DNA of 64,000 nt, from assembly GCF_000971975.1 (NCBI RefSeq), contig NZ_LAQO01000008.1, positions 124,001 through 188,000 of the forward strand, in the 5' to 3' direction. This document shows, piece after piece, positions 47,110 to 55,617 of the stretch. The notes beneath the pieces are model-generated. The model was not told the DNA's origin, did no database searches, and saw only the letters and a list, made by a program, of their open reading frames with translations. Numbering within the stretch: position 1 is the stretch's first letter; each line of letters starts with the position of its first letter. A program made the position numbers and the translations under genes. This DNA comes from Paenibacillus algorifonticola (GTDB taxonomy: Bacteria > Bacillota > Bacilli > Paenibacillales > Paenibacillaceae).

Positions 47110-47201
47110 TTTTCGTTCCCCCTCATTCATGGTAGCCAATGCTGTATAAGATCTTTTCTATACCCTTATTGTAAGGAGGAAAGGCTTTTTATGAAAGCGC
47201 T

Positions 47202-48971
47202 TCATTTTTCGGGTGAGTGTCTGTTTTCTTTAGGTTGGGTCGTCGGATTGAAGCGCAAGGTCACACGGGTCCCTTCTCCTTCGCGGCTCCAGACGGTTAG
47301 CGAGCTGTCTGGCCCATAAGACAGCAGCAGCCGCTCCTTGACGTTGCGCATGCCGTAGCCTTGTTCTGTCTGGGCAATATCCGCCATCCCGACCCCGTCA
47401 TCCTCGACCGTGAAAATCAAATACGGCCCGTCGGTTCCTCCCGTCAACCGTATCGTTCCCTCCCCCACCTTCGGCTCCAAGCCGTGGTAGATGGCGTTTT
47501 CAACCAGCGGCTGCAGCAGCAGCTTCATCATTTCCAGCCCCTTGATCGATTCCTCCACCTCCTCTATATAGTGGAAGCGGTTATTGAAGCGAATATTTTG
47601 GATGTTCAAATAATGCTCAATATGCTTCAATTCGTTGTATACGAGAATCGTCTCCTTGCCCTTGTTCAAACTGAGCTTGAAGCTTTCGGAGAGGGACACC
47701 GCCATTTGGGCGACCTCTTTGTTATTTTGCAAAATCGCCATCCAATAAATTGAATCCAGCGTGTTATACAAAAAATGCGGCTTTATTTGCGATTGCAGCG
47801 CTCTCAGCTCAGCCTCCCGCTCCTTGAGCTCCGAGTTGATCAGCCGCGCATTCAGCTCCTCATTCTCGCGGGCAATGCGCTTGAACGTTTCACCGATGAC
47901 GCCAACCTCATCCTGGGCAAATTCCGCCGGAAAATCGCGCTTGCCGAGCGTCCAGTCGTTCATCATTTTTTTCAGCCGCAGAAGCGGCCTTGTAATCGTG
48001 CCCGATATAAAATAGGACAATATCAGCGCTGTCACCGCAAAAGCCGCGGCAATGAGGGTCGTCGCGAGACCAATGTACTGGGTATGCTTCAGCAGCTCCT
48101 TCGATTCGACGAGATGGACAAGCGTCCAGCTTGTCGTCTGATTATAATAAGGATTGACCAGAAAGCCTTCATTCCGCAAATGGCTCAGCGTCTCCGCGGT
48201 TGTCCCTCCATCAAGCGGAACGGTGTCATTATGGCTATACACCGCCTTTGTTGAGCCTGCAGCCTCACTGAGCACCATGAACGCTCCGTTCTCCTTGCTG
48301 CCCCCGAACACTTTATCAAAAATCGTCTTGGAAACGTTGACGACGAGAATGCCGATCGGCTCGCCGCCCGGGTCCTCCGAATCGCGAAACAGCTTCACGG
48401 TAGAAAAGGACTTGTTCGTTTCGTCAAAAATGTCTGACGGATAATACACAACCTTTCCCTTGCTCTCATACGCCTCCTTGTACCAGTCCGAGCCTGTAAT
48501 CTTAGCTATTTTATCGCTTCCTTCATACACGCCCGCATCATCGGAGCGGCCAAAGCAGTAGGTGCGAAACTTCAGATCAAGCAGGCAGACCGAGGTCACA
48601 TAACGCGTATCAGCAAAGCTGCTGCTGATTAGGCGCTGGAGCCGCGAGGAGGTTCTGCCGTTCACCGTATCGGGCTGTATGTCCGGATTTTCCCCGCTGC
48701 TGCGCAGGCTCTGCCGAATGGCATCGTTTACAACAATGGACAGATGAAAATTGTTAATATTCCGAAATAGCAAATCGGCGACCTCGCTGGACGTCCGCAA
48801 ATGGTCCAAATTCGTTTTTTCATTCATATCCGTCAGCGTGTCCTTCGTAATATTGAAGGAAATATAGCCGAGCAGCATAATCGAAGGCACAATGAGCATG
48901 ATCATCGCCGCCAGAAACCGGCTTCGGATTTTTTTGAACCGCAGCCATTCCACTAGTCGTTTTTTAGGCAT
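47202..48971 (-). CDS. Sensor histidine kinase, YesM type
   Basis: Kinase of 589 residues: helix at about 15-38, extracellular double-Cache-like sensor, helix at about 285-310, HAMP, and a His_kinase domain with phospho-acceptor in QIKPHFLYNTLDS, then HATPase with NAIYHGLEPKVGEG. It pairs with the AraC-type response regulator, whose stop overlaps this ATG by eight bases. Together they should activate the sugar transport and rhamnosidase genes when the external sugar or its binding protein is sensed. Confidence 0.95.
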   Translation of the reverse strand: MPKKRLVEWLRFKKIRSRFLAAMIMLIVPSIMLLGYISFNITKDTLTDMNEKTNLDHLRTSSEVADLLFRNINNFHLSIVVNDAIRQSLRSSGENPDIQPDTVNGRTSSRLQRLISSSFADTRYVTSVCLLDLKFRTYCFGRSDDAGVYEGSDKIAKITGSDWYKEAYESKGKVVYYPSDIFDETNKSFSTVKLFRDSEDPGGEPIGILVVNVSKTIFDKVFGGSKENGAFMVLSEAAGSTKAVYSHNDTVPLDGGTTAETLSHLRNEGFLVNPYYNQTTSWTLVHLVESKELLKHTQYIGLATTLIAAAFAVTALILSYFISGTITRPLLRLKKMMNDWTLGKRDFPAEFAQDEVGVIGETFKRIARENEELNARLINSELKEREAELRALQSQIKPHFLYNTLDSIYWMAILQNNKEVAQMAVSLSESFKLSLNKGKETILVYNELKHIEHYLNIQNIRFNNRFHYIEEVEESIKGLEMMKLLLQPLVENAIYHGLEPKVGEGTIRLTGGTDGPYLIFTVEDDGVGMADIAQTEQGYGMRNVKERLLLSYGPDSSLTVWSREGEGTRVTLRFNPTTQPKENRHSPEK

Positions 48972-50469
48972 GGCCGTCTTCCTTACGCTCGATAGAGTGG
49001 GCTTCCCGATAATGCTTAGGCGTCATGCCTACGAGCTTCTTAAACGTTTCTGTAAAATGCCTGTAGTTGAGATAGCCGACCTTCTCGCTGACTTCGCCGA
49101 CAAGCATCCCCGCGCGCAGCATCACCTTCGCATGCTCCATACGTTCATGGGTCAAATGCTTAATGTAGGAAAGGCCCATTTCTTCTTTGAAAAGCAGACT
49201 GAAATACGTCGCATTCAATCCAACATGCTCCGCCAGCTCCTGCAAGGAAATATCTTGCCCAAAACGCTCCTCCATATAGGCAAGCGCCTTCTCGACCGCC
49301 GCATGCTTCGTGGAGCGTCTAGCTTCGGTAATCGCCGTCAGCATTGCCTCCACCTTGCTCCGCAGCCAGCGGAACATTTCCTCGCGCGTATGCATGACAC
49401 CAAGCTCCTGATGCGCGACCTTGCCAAGGGAGCGAATATCCCGCCCCGTTTCCTTCAGCACCTCAAGCCCTACATAAACGAGCTGCAAAATTTCTCGCTC
49501 CGCCTGCTCCGGGTCCAGCTTCTGCTCCCCAACCGACGCCTCGAATTCGTCCAAGGCACCCAGCAATCCCTTCTTGTCTCCCGTGCGCAAGGAGAAAATG
49601 ACAGACTCCTCATGCTTCGTCAAGTTGCCTGCCAGCTCATCGCTGCCTTCCATGTCCTCAATCCGGATCAAGCCACTTTCCTCCAAAAATCGGCCGTAGC
49701 GGAGCGCTCGCAGCGCTTCCTTGCAGCTTTTTGGCGCTTCTGCAAGCGAAGCATAGGTTCCTCCGGCTGCAAACAGCTCGCAGTCTCCGCCCTGCAGCAT
49801 AAGCTGCTCCCATAGCTCATCTGCGGGAAGCTCGAAATGAAGCACCACCGACAGCCGGTCTGCTCCATTCGTAACCTCAACGATTCGATAGGACGTACTT
49901 TCCGCCAGCTCTACACATTCCGAGGAAAAAGCAAGCACCGTAATACCCGCAATATTTTCCCAATCCGGGCCGTAGCTTTCCTTCCACTTGCCTAGCGCAG
50001 TGTCGCCCGCGAGCAGCAAATTCAGCGTTGCTTTCTCCAGCAGCTCCTGCTGTGACGCCTCCCATTTTGATTTCATGGAGCTGAACGCTTGCTGCTTATC
50101 AATCCGCTCGATCGTTTTGCGCATCACTTCATCTATCTTCTCTACCGTAATCGGCTTCTCCAAATAATCGACAACGCCGAGCCCAATCGCCCGCATCACA
50201 TATTCAAATTCGTTAAAGCCGCTGAACACGATAAACATCGTGTCCCCCGCTTCGCCCGCCACCGTCTCAATGAGGCGCAATCCGTCCATTCCCGGCATCC
50301 GAATATCCGTCAGCACAATGTCCGGGCGCTGCTCGCGGAACATCTCCAGTGCCGATAAGCCATCCCCCGCCGTTCCTACCAGCTCGACGCCATAACGCTG
50401 CCAGTCGATCATTTGGCTCAGCCCTTGGCGTACAATATATTCGTCATCAAACACAACCGCTTTCAGCAT
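48964..50469 (-). CDS. AraC-type response regulator, YesN type
   Basis: Response regulator of 501 residues. Receiver domain: acidic FDDE near residue 9, phospho-acceptor Asp in VLTDIRMPGMDGL, Lys in VDYLEKPI. A middle linker of about 260 residues follows, then C-terminal AraC HTH motifs (ISLQELAEHVGLNATYFSLLFKEEMGLSYI and YLNYRHFTETFKKLVGMTPKHYR). The ATG at 50469 is preferred to 50478, which overlaps the ribosome site. First gene of the rhamnosidase locus. Confidence 0.95.
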   Translation of the reverse strand: MLKAVVFDDEYIVRQGLSQMIDWQRYGVELVGTAGDGLSALEMFREQRPDIVLTDIRMPGMDGLRLIETVAGEAGDTMFIVFSGFNEFEYVMRAIGLGVVDYLEKPITVEKIDEVMRKTIERIDKQQAFSSMKSKWEASQQELLEKATLNLLLAGDTALGKWKESYGPDWENIAGITVLAFSSECVELAESTSYRIVEVTNGADRLSVVLHFELPADELWEQLMLQGGDCELFAAGGTYASLAEAPKSCKEALRALRYGRFLEESGLIRIEDMEGSDELAGNLTKHEESVIFSLRTGDKKGLLGALDEFEASVGEQKLDPEQAEREILQLVYVGLEVLKETGRDIRSLGKVAHQELGVMHTREEMFRWLRSKVEAMLTAITEARRSTKHAAVEKALAYMEERFGQDISLQELAEHVGLNATYFSLLFKEEMGLSYIKHLTHERMEHAKVMLRAGMLVGEVSEKVGYLNYRHFTETFKKLVGMTPKHYREAHSIERKEDGHA

Positions 50470-50613
50470 CTTCCCCATCCTTCCTGCAAAGCACCTTCTG
50501 ATGATTCTAGTATACCCGCCTTATTCTCCTTCATCGTAATGGAGAGCCGCTTTTTTTCCTACCGTTGTTTATTTCAGGTCCATGTCTGTTTTTTTTAGGC
50601 GAAAAACAAAAAC

Positions 50614-50641
50614 GGCACATCGCGGCATGCTCCGATGTACC
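50614..50641 (-). terminator. Terminator of the thioredoxin-like gene
   Basis: GGCACATCG/CGATGTACC stem with one mismatch, followed on the minus strand by TTTTTGTTTTT. Confidence 0.7.
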
Positions 50642-50661
50642 ATTTTTATAAATGTATATAG

Positions 50662-50979
50662 CTACTCATTCTCTTTCAACAGCTTGTAAAGATAATCGAC
50701 AGAGCGCATCGCGTATTCGAACCGCTGGGGCTCGCCGTTCTTCACCAGCACCAGGCAAGGAACGCTTGTAATTTTCCAAGCCTCGCGCAGCTTGGGCGCG
50801 TAATTGATGTTGATTTTATACATCGTCGTCGGCACTTCCGCTGCCTGGACGATGTCCAGCATTCGCTCCGCTACCTTGCACGTTCCACAAAAAGGGCTGG
50901 AGAACAGCAGCGCATCCTTCCCATTGCCGATCCGTGCCAGACGCAGCCACTCATCCTCTTCGATTTCATAGATTGCCAT
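50662..50979 (-). CDS. Thioredoxin-like protein
   Basis: Protein of 105 residues with a thioredoxin fold and the active site SSPFCGTCKVAERML (CGTC, about residues 31-34), cis-Pro in SVPCLVLVKNG. Single domain without signal, so a cytoplasmic disulfide reductant. The CGTC dipeptide differs from the usual CGPC, implying a different redox potential. It faces away from the seven-helix protein gene at 51133. Confidence 0.87.
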   Translation of the reverse strand: MAIYEIEEDEWLRLARIGNGKDALLFSSPFCGTCKVAERMLDIVQAAEVPTTMYKININYAPKLREAWKITSVPCLVLVKNGEPQRFEYAMRSVDYLYKLLKENE

Positions 50980-51132
50980 TCGTTCGTCCTTCTTTCCTTG
51001 CTCTAGCTGTTTATGCGCCTAGCGGCACCCGGCCAGCTTCGTTGCCTTCTATTTTAACATAAGACATAGACGAGCAGCCGCCAACATACGTTTTTATAAC
51101 AACCGTTTTTGGAAAGGATGCGATGAGGCTTG

Positions 51133-51771
51133 ATGGACCTGCTGCTTTTGCTTGGTATGGCGTTTTTTTGGACAATCACCTATTTGCTTATTATTTATCA
51201 AGGCTTTAAGGATCGCACCTGCGGCATGCCTTTGGCTGCGCTCTGCGCCAACCTGACATGGGAGCTGCTGTTCGGCTTTCTCATGCCATTCAACCCGCTT
51301 CAGCAAATCATCACAATCGTCTGGTTCGCGCTCGACATCATCATTTTGCTGCAATTTTTGTATTACACCCGCAATGAGTATTCACCGAAAAAAATAGCTG
51401 TTATCGTCGGCGCACTGCTCGCTACCGCCTTCTTGCTGCATTACGGCGTCTCGGTCGAATTCCATGACCCGGAGGGCAAATATACCGCCTTTGGCATCAA
51501 TCTGATGATGTCGATCCTGTTTATTCAAATGCTGTTCCAGAAGGACCTGCTAGGGCAGTCCCGTTTTATTGCCTGGGCGAAAATGCTCGGCACCCTATGC
51601 GCCTCCGTGCTCAGCTACAAGCTCTATCCGGATTCGCTGCTGCTGATGATCATGTACGTCCTTATTTTCCTTTTTGATGTTGGTTATATTTTACTCGTAC
51701 AAAGCCGTTCGGTGAAAATCGTGCAGCGTCCCGGCGCAAAACAGGGCAATACGCAGCAGGTTGTTACATAA
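51133..51771 (+). CDS. Seven-helix membrane protein, resembles Pyr4/PaxB-type terpene cyclases
   Basis: Integral membrane protein of 212 residues with seven predicted helices and little else. Helix 2 carries CANLTWELLFGF (Glu44) and helix 7 carries FLFDVGYILL (Asp182). The transmembrane terpene cyclase family of fungal meroterpenoid pathways (Pyr4, PaxB) has the same seven-helix layout, with a catalytic Glu in helix 2 and Asp in helix 7. Members of that family are also reported in bacteria. No prenyltransferase gene is adjacent, so function is inferred. The ATG at 51133 follows GAGG closely. Confidence 0.55.
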   Translation: MDLLLLLGMAFFWTITYLLIIYQGFKDRTCGMPLAALCANLTWELLFGFLMPFNPLQQIITIVWFALDIIILLQFLYYTRNEYSPKKIAVIVGALLATAFLLHYGVSVEFHDPEGKYTAFGINLMMSILFIQMLFQKDLLGQSRFIAWAKMLGTLCASVLSYKLYPDSLLLMIMYVLIFLFDVGYILLVQSRSVKIVQRPGAKQGNTQQVVT

Positions 51772-51793
51772 GAAGCAGAAATTATCTAATTGT

Positions 51794-52816
51794 CTACTTG
51801 TCTTGTTTTACTTGTTCCATAAACGTCCTGAGGTTTTCAACGATTTCTGTTGAATGAGTACGATATAAATAGTGGTCTGCTTCAAATAACACCATTTTTC
51901 CATGTACAGAATCTTTGATTTGCTTTTCATGCTCTGGTATCCATCTATCCGTTACTGGATGATTTGCTTGGATAAAGAACATAACGGGAAGAGCTTTTGG
52001 GAACGTTAAATGTTCTGCTGCTTCAAAATTAGCATACATATTTCCGGCCTCATTTAATTGATTGGCATTATATATGTTTTTGTGAATAAGTATTTTTAAT
52101 TGTTCTTTTGTTTGATCATCATAGGGCAGCTCCGCATAGGGGTCATCGCCTATTTTCAATTGCAATCTGGCGAAACCTGTTTTTTTGAGCAGATTAAGCG
52201 TTCCTAATATGGAGGATCCTATCTTCTGCTCTTTTAGCGTTGGGACACTGCTGTCGAGCCCGACAAATGCGCTCACTTCGCTTGGATATTTGTTCACATA
52301 ATCTAATCCGTATATCCCTGAAATGGAGTGGCCCATTAAAATATAACGGTCAATTTGAAGACTCTGCAGCACGTCATGAATTTCACTCACAATATTTTCT
52401 GTGCTGCGTTCTTTGTCGGTTAGATCGCTTAATCCATAACCAAACGGCTCAATCACGACGACTTTGTAAAATGGTGATAGTTGTTCAATTAGCGGCTTAA
52501 AATCAAGTGCTGGCGCTGCTGTACCATAACCTGGAAGGAGCACAATGGTTTCTTCTCCTTCTCCATGAGTCGATACATTCATATATTTCCCATCTACAGT
52601 TACAGACTGGCCATAAGGTAATAATTTCGCTTGCTCTGATTTGCTGCTGAACAGATCAACGAAAAAAACAACGGCTATGAAAACGACGATGGCTATAACT
52701 ACGATGGCTAATCCTTTAAGTAAATTGCGAAGCCATTTTTTCATACTGCTGGCTGGCTTTTTATCTGTTGTTGTATCCAGCTCCACCTTGTGTACCTCTC
52801 GTATTTCCACTTGCAT
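51794..52816 (-). CDS. Alpha/beta-hydrolase with membrane anchor, paralogue
   Basis: Protein of 340 residues, close paralogue of the hydrolase at 31394-32332 with 25 extra N-terminal residues before the anchor helix (about 33-55). Nucleophile GHSISGIYG, oxyanion segment LLPGYGTAAPALDF, late His in FEADHYLYRT. TAGGAG lies 3-8 bases before the ATG. Shared blocks such as EGEETIVLLPG and NIVSEIH show recent common origin. Substrate unknown. Confidence 0.88.
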   Translation of the reverse strand: MQVEIREVHKVELDTTTDKKPASSMKKWLRNLLKGLAIVVIAIVVFIAVVFFVDLFSSKSEQAKLLPYGQSVTVDGKYMNVSTHGEGEETIVLLPGYGTAAPALDFKPLIEQLSPFYKVVVIEPFGYGLSDLTDKERSTENIVSEIHDVLQSLQIDRYILMGHSISGIYGLDYVNKYPSEVSAFVGLDSSVPTLKEQKIGSSILGTLNLLKKTGFARLQLKIGDDPYAELPYDDQTKEQLKILIHKNIYNANQLNEAGNMYANFEAAEHLTFPKALPVMFFIQANHPVTDRWIPEHEKQIKDSVHGKMVLFEADHYLYRTHSTEIVENLRTFMEQVKQDK

Positions 52817-52932
52817 CTTCTCCTATCGTCATCTCTCTAATGGGCGCCCTTAAGGGCCGATAGGGAAAGCTTACACGACGAAAATGTACTCTACATGCCG
52901 GCAGGATGAACGGAGTATGAACGAGCAAAATA

Positions 52933-52982
52933 ATGCCTGCTTCATCACATGCAAGGAAGCTTGCACCTGATGACGCAGGCAT
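52933..52982 (-). terminator. Long imperfect hairpin downstream of the orphan kinase
   Basis: Arms ATGCCTGC/GCAGGCAT, then TCATCA/TGATGA, then TGCAAG/CTTGCA with small internal loops, about 20 bp in all. A T-rich stretch follows on the minus strand, so it may end the kinase transcript. Confidence 0.5.
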
Positions 52983-53020
52983 CGGGAGAGGTAACCGTAT
53001 TGAGATAACGGATAAGCCAC

Positions 53021-54388
53021 TTATTCAGTCAGCATTGTGACGGGCAAGGTGACGATGAAGGTTGTTTCCAGACCCGGTTCGCTTTCCACTCGGATATCGC
53101 CTTGATGAAGCGATATAATCTGCTTAACGATGGCCAGCCCCATGCCGCTTCCTTCATATTTTCGACTGTGAGAACGATCAGCCTTAAAGAAACGCTCGAA
53201 TATACGCTTCTGATCCTCTAGCGAAATACCAATACCATTGTCTGATATTCGGACGGTAAAGTGTTTGATGTCTTGCTCGATGCTGACTTTAATCATGCCG
53301 CCATCCTTGGAAAATTTGATGCTATTGCCAATTATATTGGTCCATACCTGATTTAGCTGATCATGATCAGCCGTTAGCATAGCTGGCTTCAAATTAAGCT
53401 CAAAACGGATGTTGCGCGCCGACCACTGCGGCTGGATCGCGACGATAACTCGCCTTATCTGTTCATCAAGACTGAGCGTTGCCAGCTGCAGCTGCTGTGA
53501 CTGTGATTCGAGCAAACTTAGCTTGAGCAGATTATCGCTCATCTTGGACATCCGCTTCGCTTCATTGATAATAATATCGAGATAACGGCTGCGCTCATTA
53601 GCTTCGATGCCTTCTTGCTTGAGGGCTATAGCATACCCGGATATCGAGGTGAGCGGCGACTGAACCTCATGCGACACGTTCGTTACGAATTCCCTGCGCA
53701 TCTGCTCAAGCCGCTGCAGATCATGCATCATTTCTTCGAAGCTGCGAGCCAAAGTACCTAATTCACCCGTTTGCTTAATATTCAGCTTGACGTTGAAGTC
53801 TCCAGCTGCTATCCGCCTGGTCGCTTTTGTCAGCTTGTTAATCGGCCTTATGATGAAGATGGAGGCAATTAGAACAAACAAGCTTCCTGTAATCAACGAA
53901 TACGCTGCAATCGTTAATCCCCATTTTATTACAAATGAGGTGGACGGAGGGGAGAGCGTCTCCACAAACATCGCTTTCATTCCCATATCTGTGTTCAACG
54001 GAAATCCAATGTAGGCAACAATAACACCCTCCGTATTGCCTTGAACCACTTCTCCATCTAATACTTTTTTTACTTGCTCCGCAGTTGTAGCAGCAGGCTT
54101 ATGTCCGTTAAGCGCTCCGAAAGACTGGAATCGATCCGTTGCTTCATAAATTCGAATATGATAGGAATTGAGCTGCTTCATTTTACTTACTAATGCGTCC
54201 GCTTCACGTGATGGAATGGTCTCGTAGATCGAGGCGATGTCATGTCCAAAATTACGCAAAAGAATTTGCGAGTTTTCGTTCAATTGATCTTCAAATAGCC
54301 AAGTGGCTGCAAAAAAAGCAATGATCGTGCTCCCGATCACGGAGACTAGGAATATTAGGACTACGCGTGTATATAATGATTTGATCAT
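53021..54388 (-). CDS. Sensor histidine kinase, now without its response regulator
   Basis: Kinase of 455 residues: helix 1 at about 9-31, extracellular sensor with repeated aromatic residues, helix 2 at about 163-186 (IKWGLTIAAYSLITGSLFV), HAMP, HisKA with VSHEVQSPLTSI (His near 243), then HATPase boxes NIIGNSIKFS, DNGIGI and GSGMGLAIVKQI. Its ATG overlaps the stop of a response-regulator tail (ATGA). All active motifs look intact, so it would need another regulator to signal. Confidence 0.93.
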   Translation of the reverse strand: MIKSLYTRVVLIFLVSVIGSTIIAFFAATWLFEDQLNENSQILLRNFGHDIASIYETIPSREADALVSKMKQLNSYHIRIYEATDRFQSFGALNGHKPAATTAEQVKKVLDGEVVQGNTEGVIVAYIGFPLNTDMGMKAMFVETLSPPSTSFVIKWGLTIAAYSLITGSLFVLIASIFIIRPINKLTKATRRIAAGDFNVKLNIKQTGELGTLARSFEEMMHDLQRLEQMRREFVTNVSHEVQSPLTSISGYAIALKQEGIEANERSRYLDIIINEAKRMSKMSDNLLKLSLLESQSQQLQLATLSLDEQIRRVIVAIQPQWSARNIRFELNLKPAMLTADHDQLNQVWTNIIGNSIKFSKDGGMIKVSIEQDIKHFTVRISDNGIGISLEDQKRIFERFFKADRSHSRKYEGSGMGLAIVKQIISLHQGDIRVESEPGLETTFIVTLPVTMLTE

Positions 54389-54450
54389 TCTTGCACCTCA
54401 AGCCGATAGCCACTCCAACGAACCGTTTCGATATAAAAAATAGTAAGCAT
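54385..54450 (-). pseudogene. C-terminal tail of a lost OmpR-type response regulator
   Basis: The last 21 codons end IETVRWSGYRLEVQE, matching the beta-hairpin tail of OmpR-type regulators (TVRGxGYRxE). The TGA overlaps the kinase ATG as expected for a regulator/kinase pair. No receiver or HTH sequence lies upstream; mazEF starts about 75 bases away. The body of the gene was deleted. Confidence 0.75.
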
Positions 54451-54470
54451 TCGATCCCTCTTTCCCTGTT

Positions 54471-54501
54471 TTGCATCCTATTCAGTAGAGAACATTATAC
54501 T
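54471..54501 (+). promoter_or_regulatory. Possible mazEF promoter
   Basis: TTGCAT, 19-base spacer, TATACT, just upstream of mazE. Spacing is longer than ideal, so this is tentative. Confidence 0.35.
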
Positions 54502-54525
54502 ATACATAGCAAGGAGATATAGTAA

Positions 54526-54810
54526 TTCAATCTAGGCAGCCTTTCCTATGTAACGCTTAGCAAATGGGGAAACAGCAGCGCTGTCCGCATTCCGAATCAG
54601 CTTCTTAAACGGCTCAATTTGGAGGAGGGCGCAGAAATCGAATTGGTTATTACTCCTGAAAATGAATTGCTGATGCGTCCTATGAAACAACAGCAAGAAA
54701 CGAATGAAGAGCTGCGTGCTCATTTGAAGCGGCTCCTTTCCAAAATTCAGCCCGCTTCCCCTCGGCATGAGGAAGTCGATGTTGGCATTGAAGGAGACGA
54801 GCTCATTTGA
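54526..54810 (+). CDS. MazE-type antitoxin frame without a normal start codon
   Basis: The frame encodes an AbrB/MazE swapped-hairpin N-terminus (VTLSKWGNSSAVRIPNQLLKRL, shown in parts: LSKWGNSSAVRIP) and a toxin-wrapping C-terminus ending VGIEGDELI. From TAA at 54523 the frame holds no ATG, GTG or TTG until 54619, which would drop half the DNA-binding domain. An AAGGAG (54511-54516) sits nine bases before codon TTC at 54526, as if a TTG start had mutated to TTC. The only nearby ATG (54548) is in another frame and is followed at once by TAA. Confidence 0.6.
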   Translation, partial: FNLGSLSYVTLSKWGNSSAVRIPNQLLKRLNLEEGAEIELVITPENELLMRPMKQQQETNEELRAHLKRLLSKIQPASPRHEEVDVGIEGDELI

Positions 54811-55133
54811 CGATACCTATCCCCGACCGAGGCGATTTAGTATGGCTGGATTTTGATCCCCAAGCTGGGCGAAAACCCGCGCTAGTATTATCCGAAGCTG
54901 ATTTTAACGAGCTGACGGGCTTTGCAGTCGTCTGTCCCATTACGAGCCAAATCAAAGAATATCCGTTTGAGGTCGCGCTGCCAGAAGGTTTAGCCTTCTC
55001 TGGGGTTGTCCTGACCGATCAAATGAAAAGTCTGGACGTGCAGAAACGGAAAATGAAGATTATGGGCAGCGTCCCTATAAATTCTCCATTTATGAAAGCT
55101 GTAATGCGCAACACGCGCTCTATACTGGCCTAA
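54807..55133 (+). CDS. mazF: MazF-type endoribonuclease toxin
   Basis: Toxin of 108 residues cleaving RNA at short motifs. Family features: PDRGDLVWLDFDPQAGRKPALVLS at the N-terminus (Arg-Gly-Asp and catalytic region), TGFAVVCPITSQ, LTDQMKSLD. The TTG start overlaps the mazE stop by two bases (TTGA), typical for mazEF operons. The frame is complete, which is notable given the faulty start of mazE. It ends in a strong terminator. Confidence 0.92.
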   Translation: MTIPIPDRGDLVWLDFDPQAGRKPALVLSEADFNELTGFAVVCPITSQIKEYPFEVALPEGLAFSGVVLTDQMKSLDVQKRKMKIMGSVPINSPFMKAVMRNTRSILA

Positions 55134-55139
55134 CTAAGC

Positions 55140-55176
55140 AATCGCCGCGCCCCTGACTGTTAGGAGCGCGGCGATT
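55140..55176 (+). terminator. mazEF terminator
   Basis: AATCGCCGCGC paired with GCGCGGCGATT, 11 bp, with an inner CCT/AGG, after mazF; only a short T run. Confidence 0.8.
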
Positions 55177-55353
55177 TCGTATGAATGAGCGATTTGCCAA
55201 CTCTATTTTTATTCGCGTATAGTTAGGGTGAGAAACATGGCGAGCGAACAAGAGCATCATACTCACGTGCTCGCTCAGCTCAGATCGAATATTCGCCTAT
55301 TTTAAAGGACTGACATTCCGCTATTTCAGCATATTTCATGTTATCAGCTGCCG

Positions 55354-55484
55354 GGCGGACAGAGAATCCGTTATTCTACTTCCTATCGCTTCAAATAGGA
55401 GACATAGGGACGAATAGCGGCTTCTGTGTCCGCCAGCACCAGTCAAAACCGTTTTTGGAGGGAATAACGGCTTCTATGTCCGCC
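55354..55484. repeat. Three copies of a 23-bp intergenic repeat
   Basis: Pattern GAATARCGGMTTCTVTGTCCGCC: inverted at 55354-55376, direct at 55412-55434 and 55462-55484; the two direct copies start exactly 50 bases apart. They lie in the 55134-55617 gap, which otherwise carries no gene after the mazEF terminator. Confidence 0.7.
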
Positions 55485-55617
55485 AAAATTCCTATGAATC
55501 CAAATACATCCAAATACATGATAATAAATACCTATACCGCGCACTTTTTGAAGAGTTAATGCTGTAGGCTAGCCAACAAGTCCGGCCTTCAAGAAATGTC
55601 TCAGGAGATTGATTCGA

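Noticed and set aside
47191-47205. cre-like ATGAAAGCGCTTCAT before the binding-protein gene
   Set aside because: The arms are one base too close for the CcpA consensus and it overlaps the kinase stop; too weak to call.
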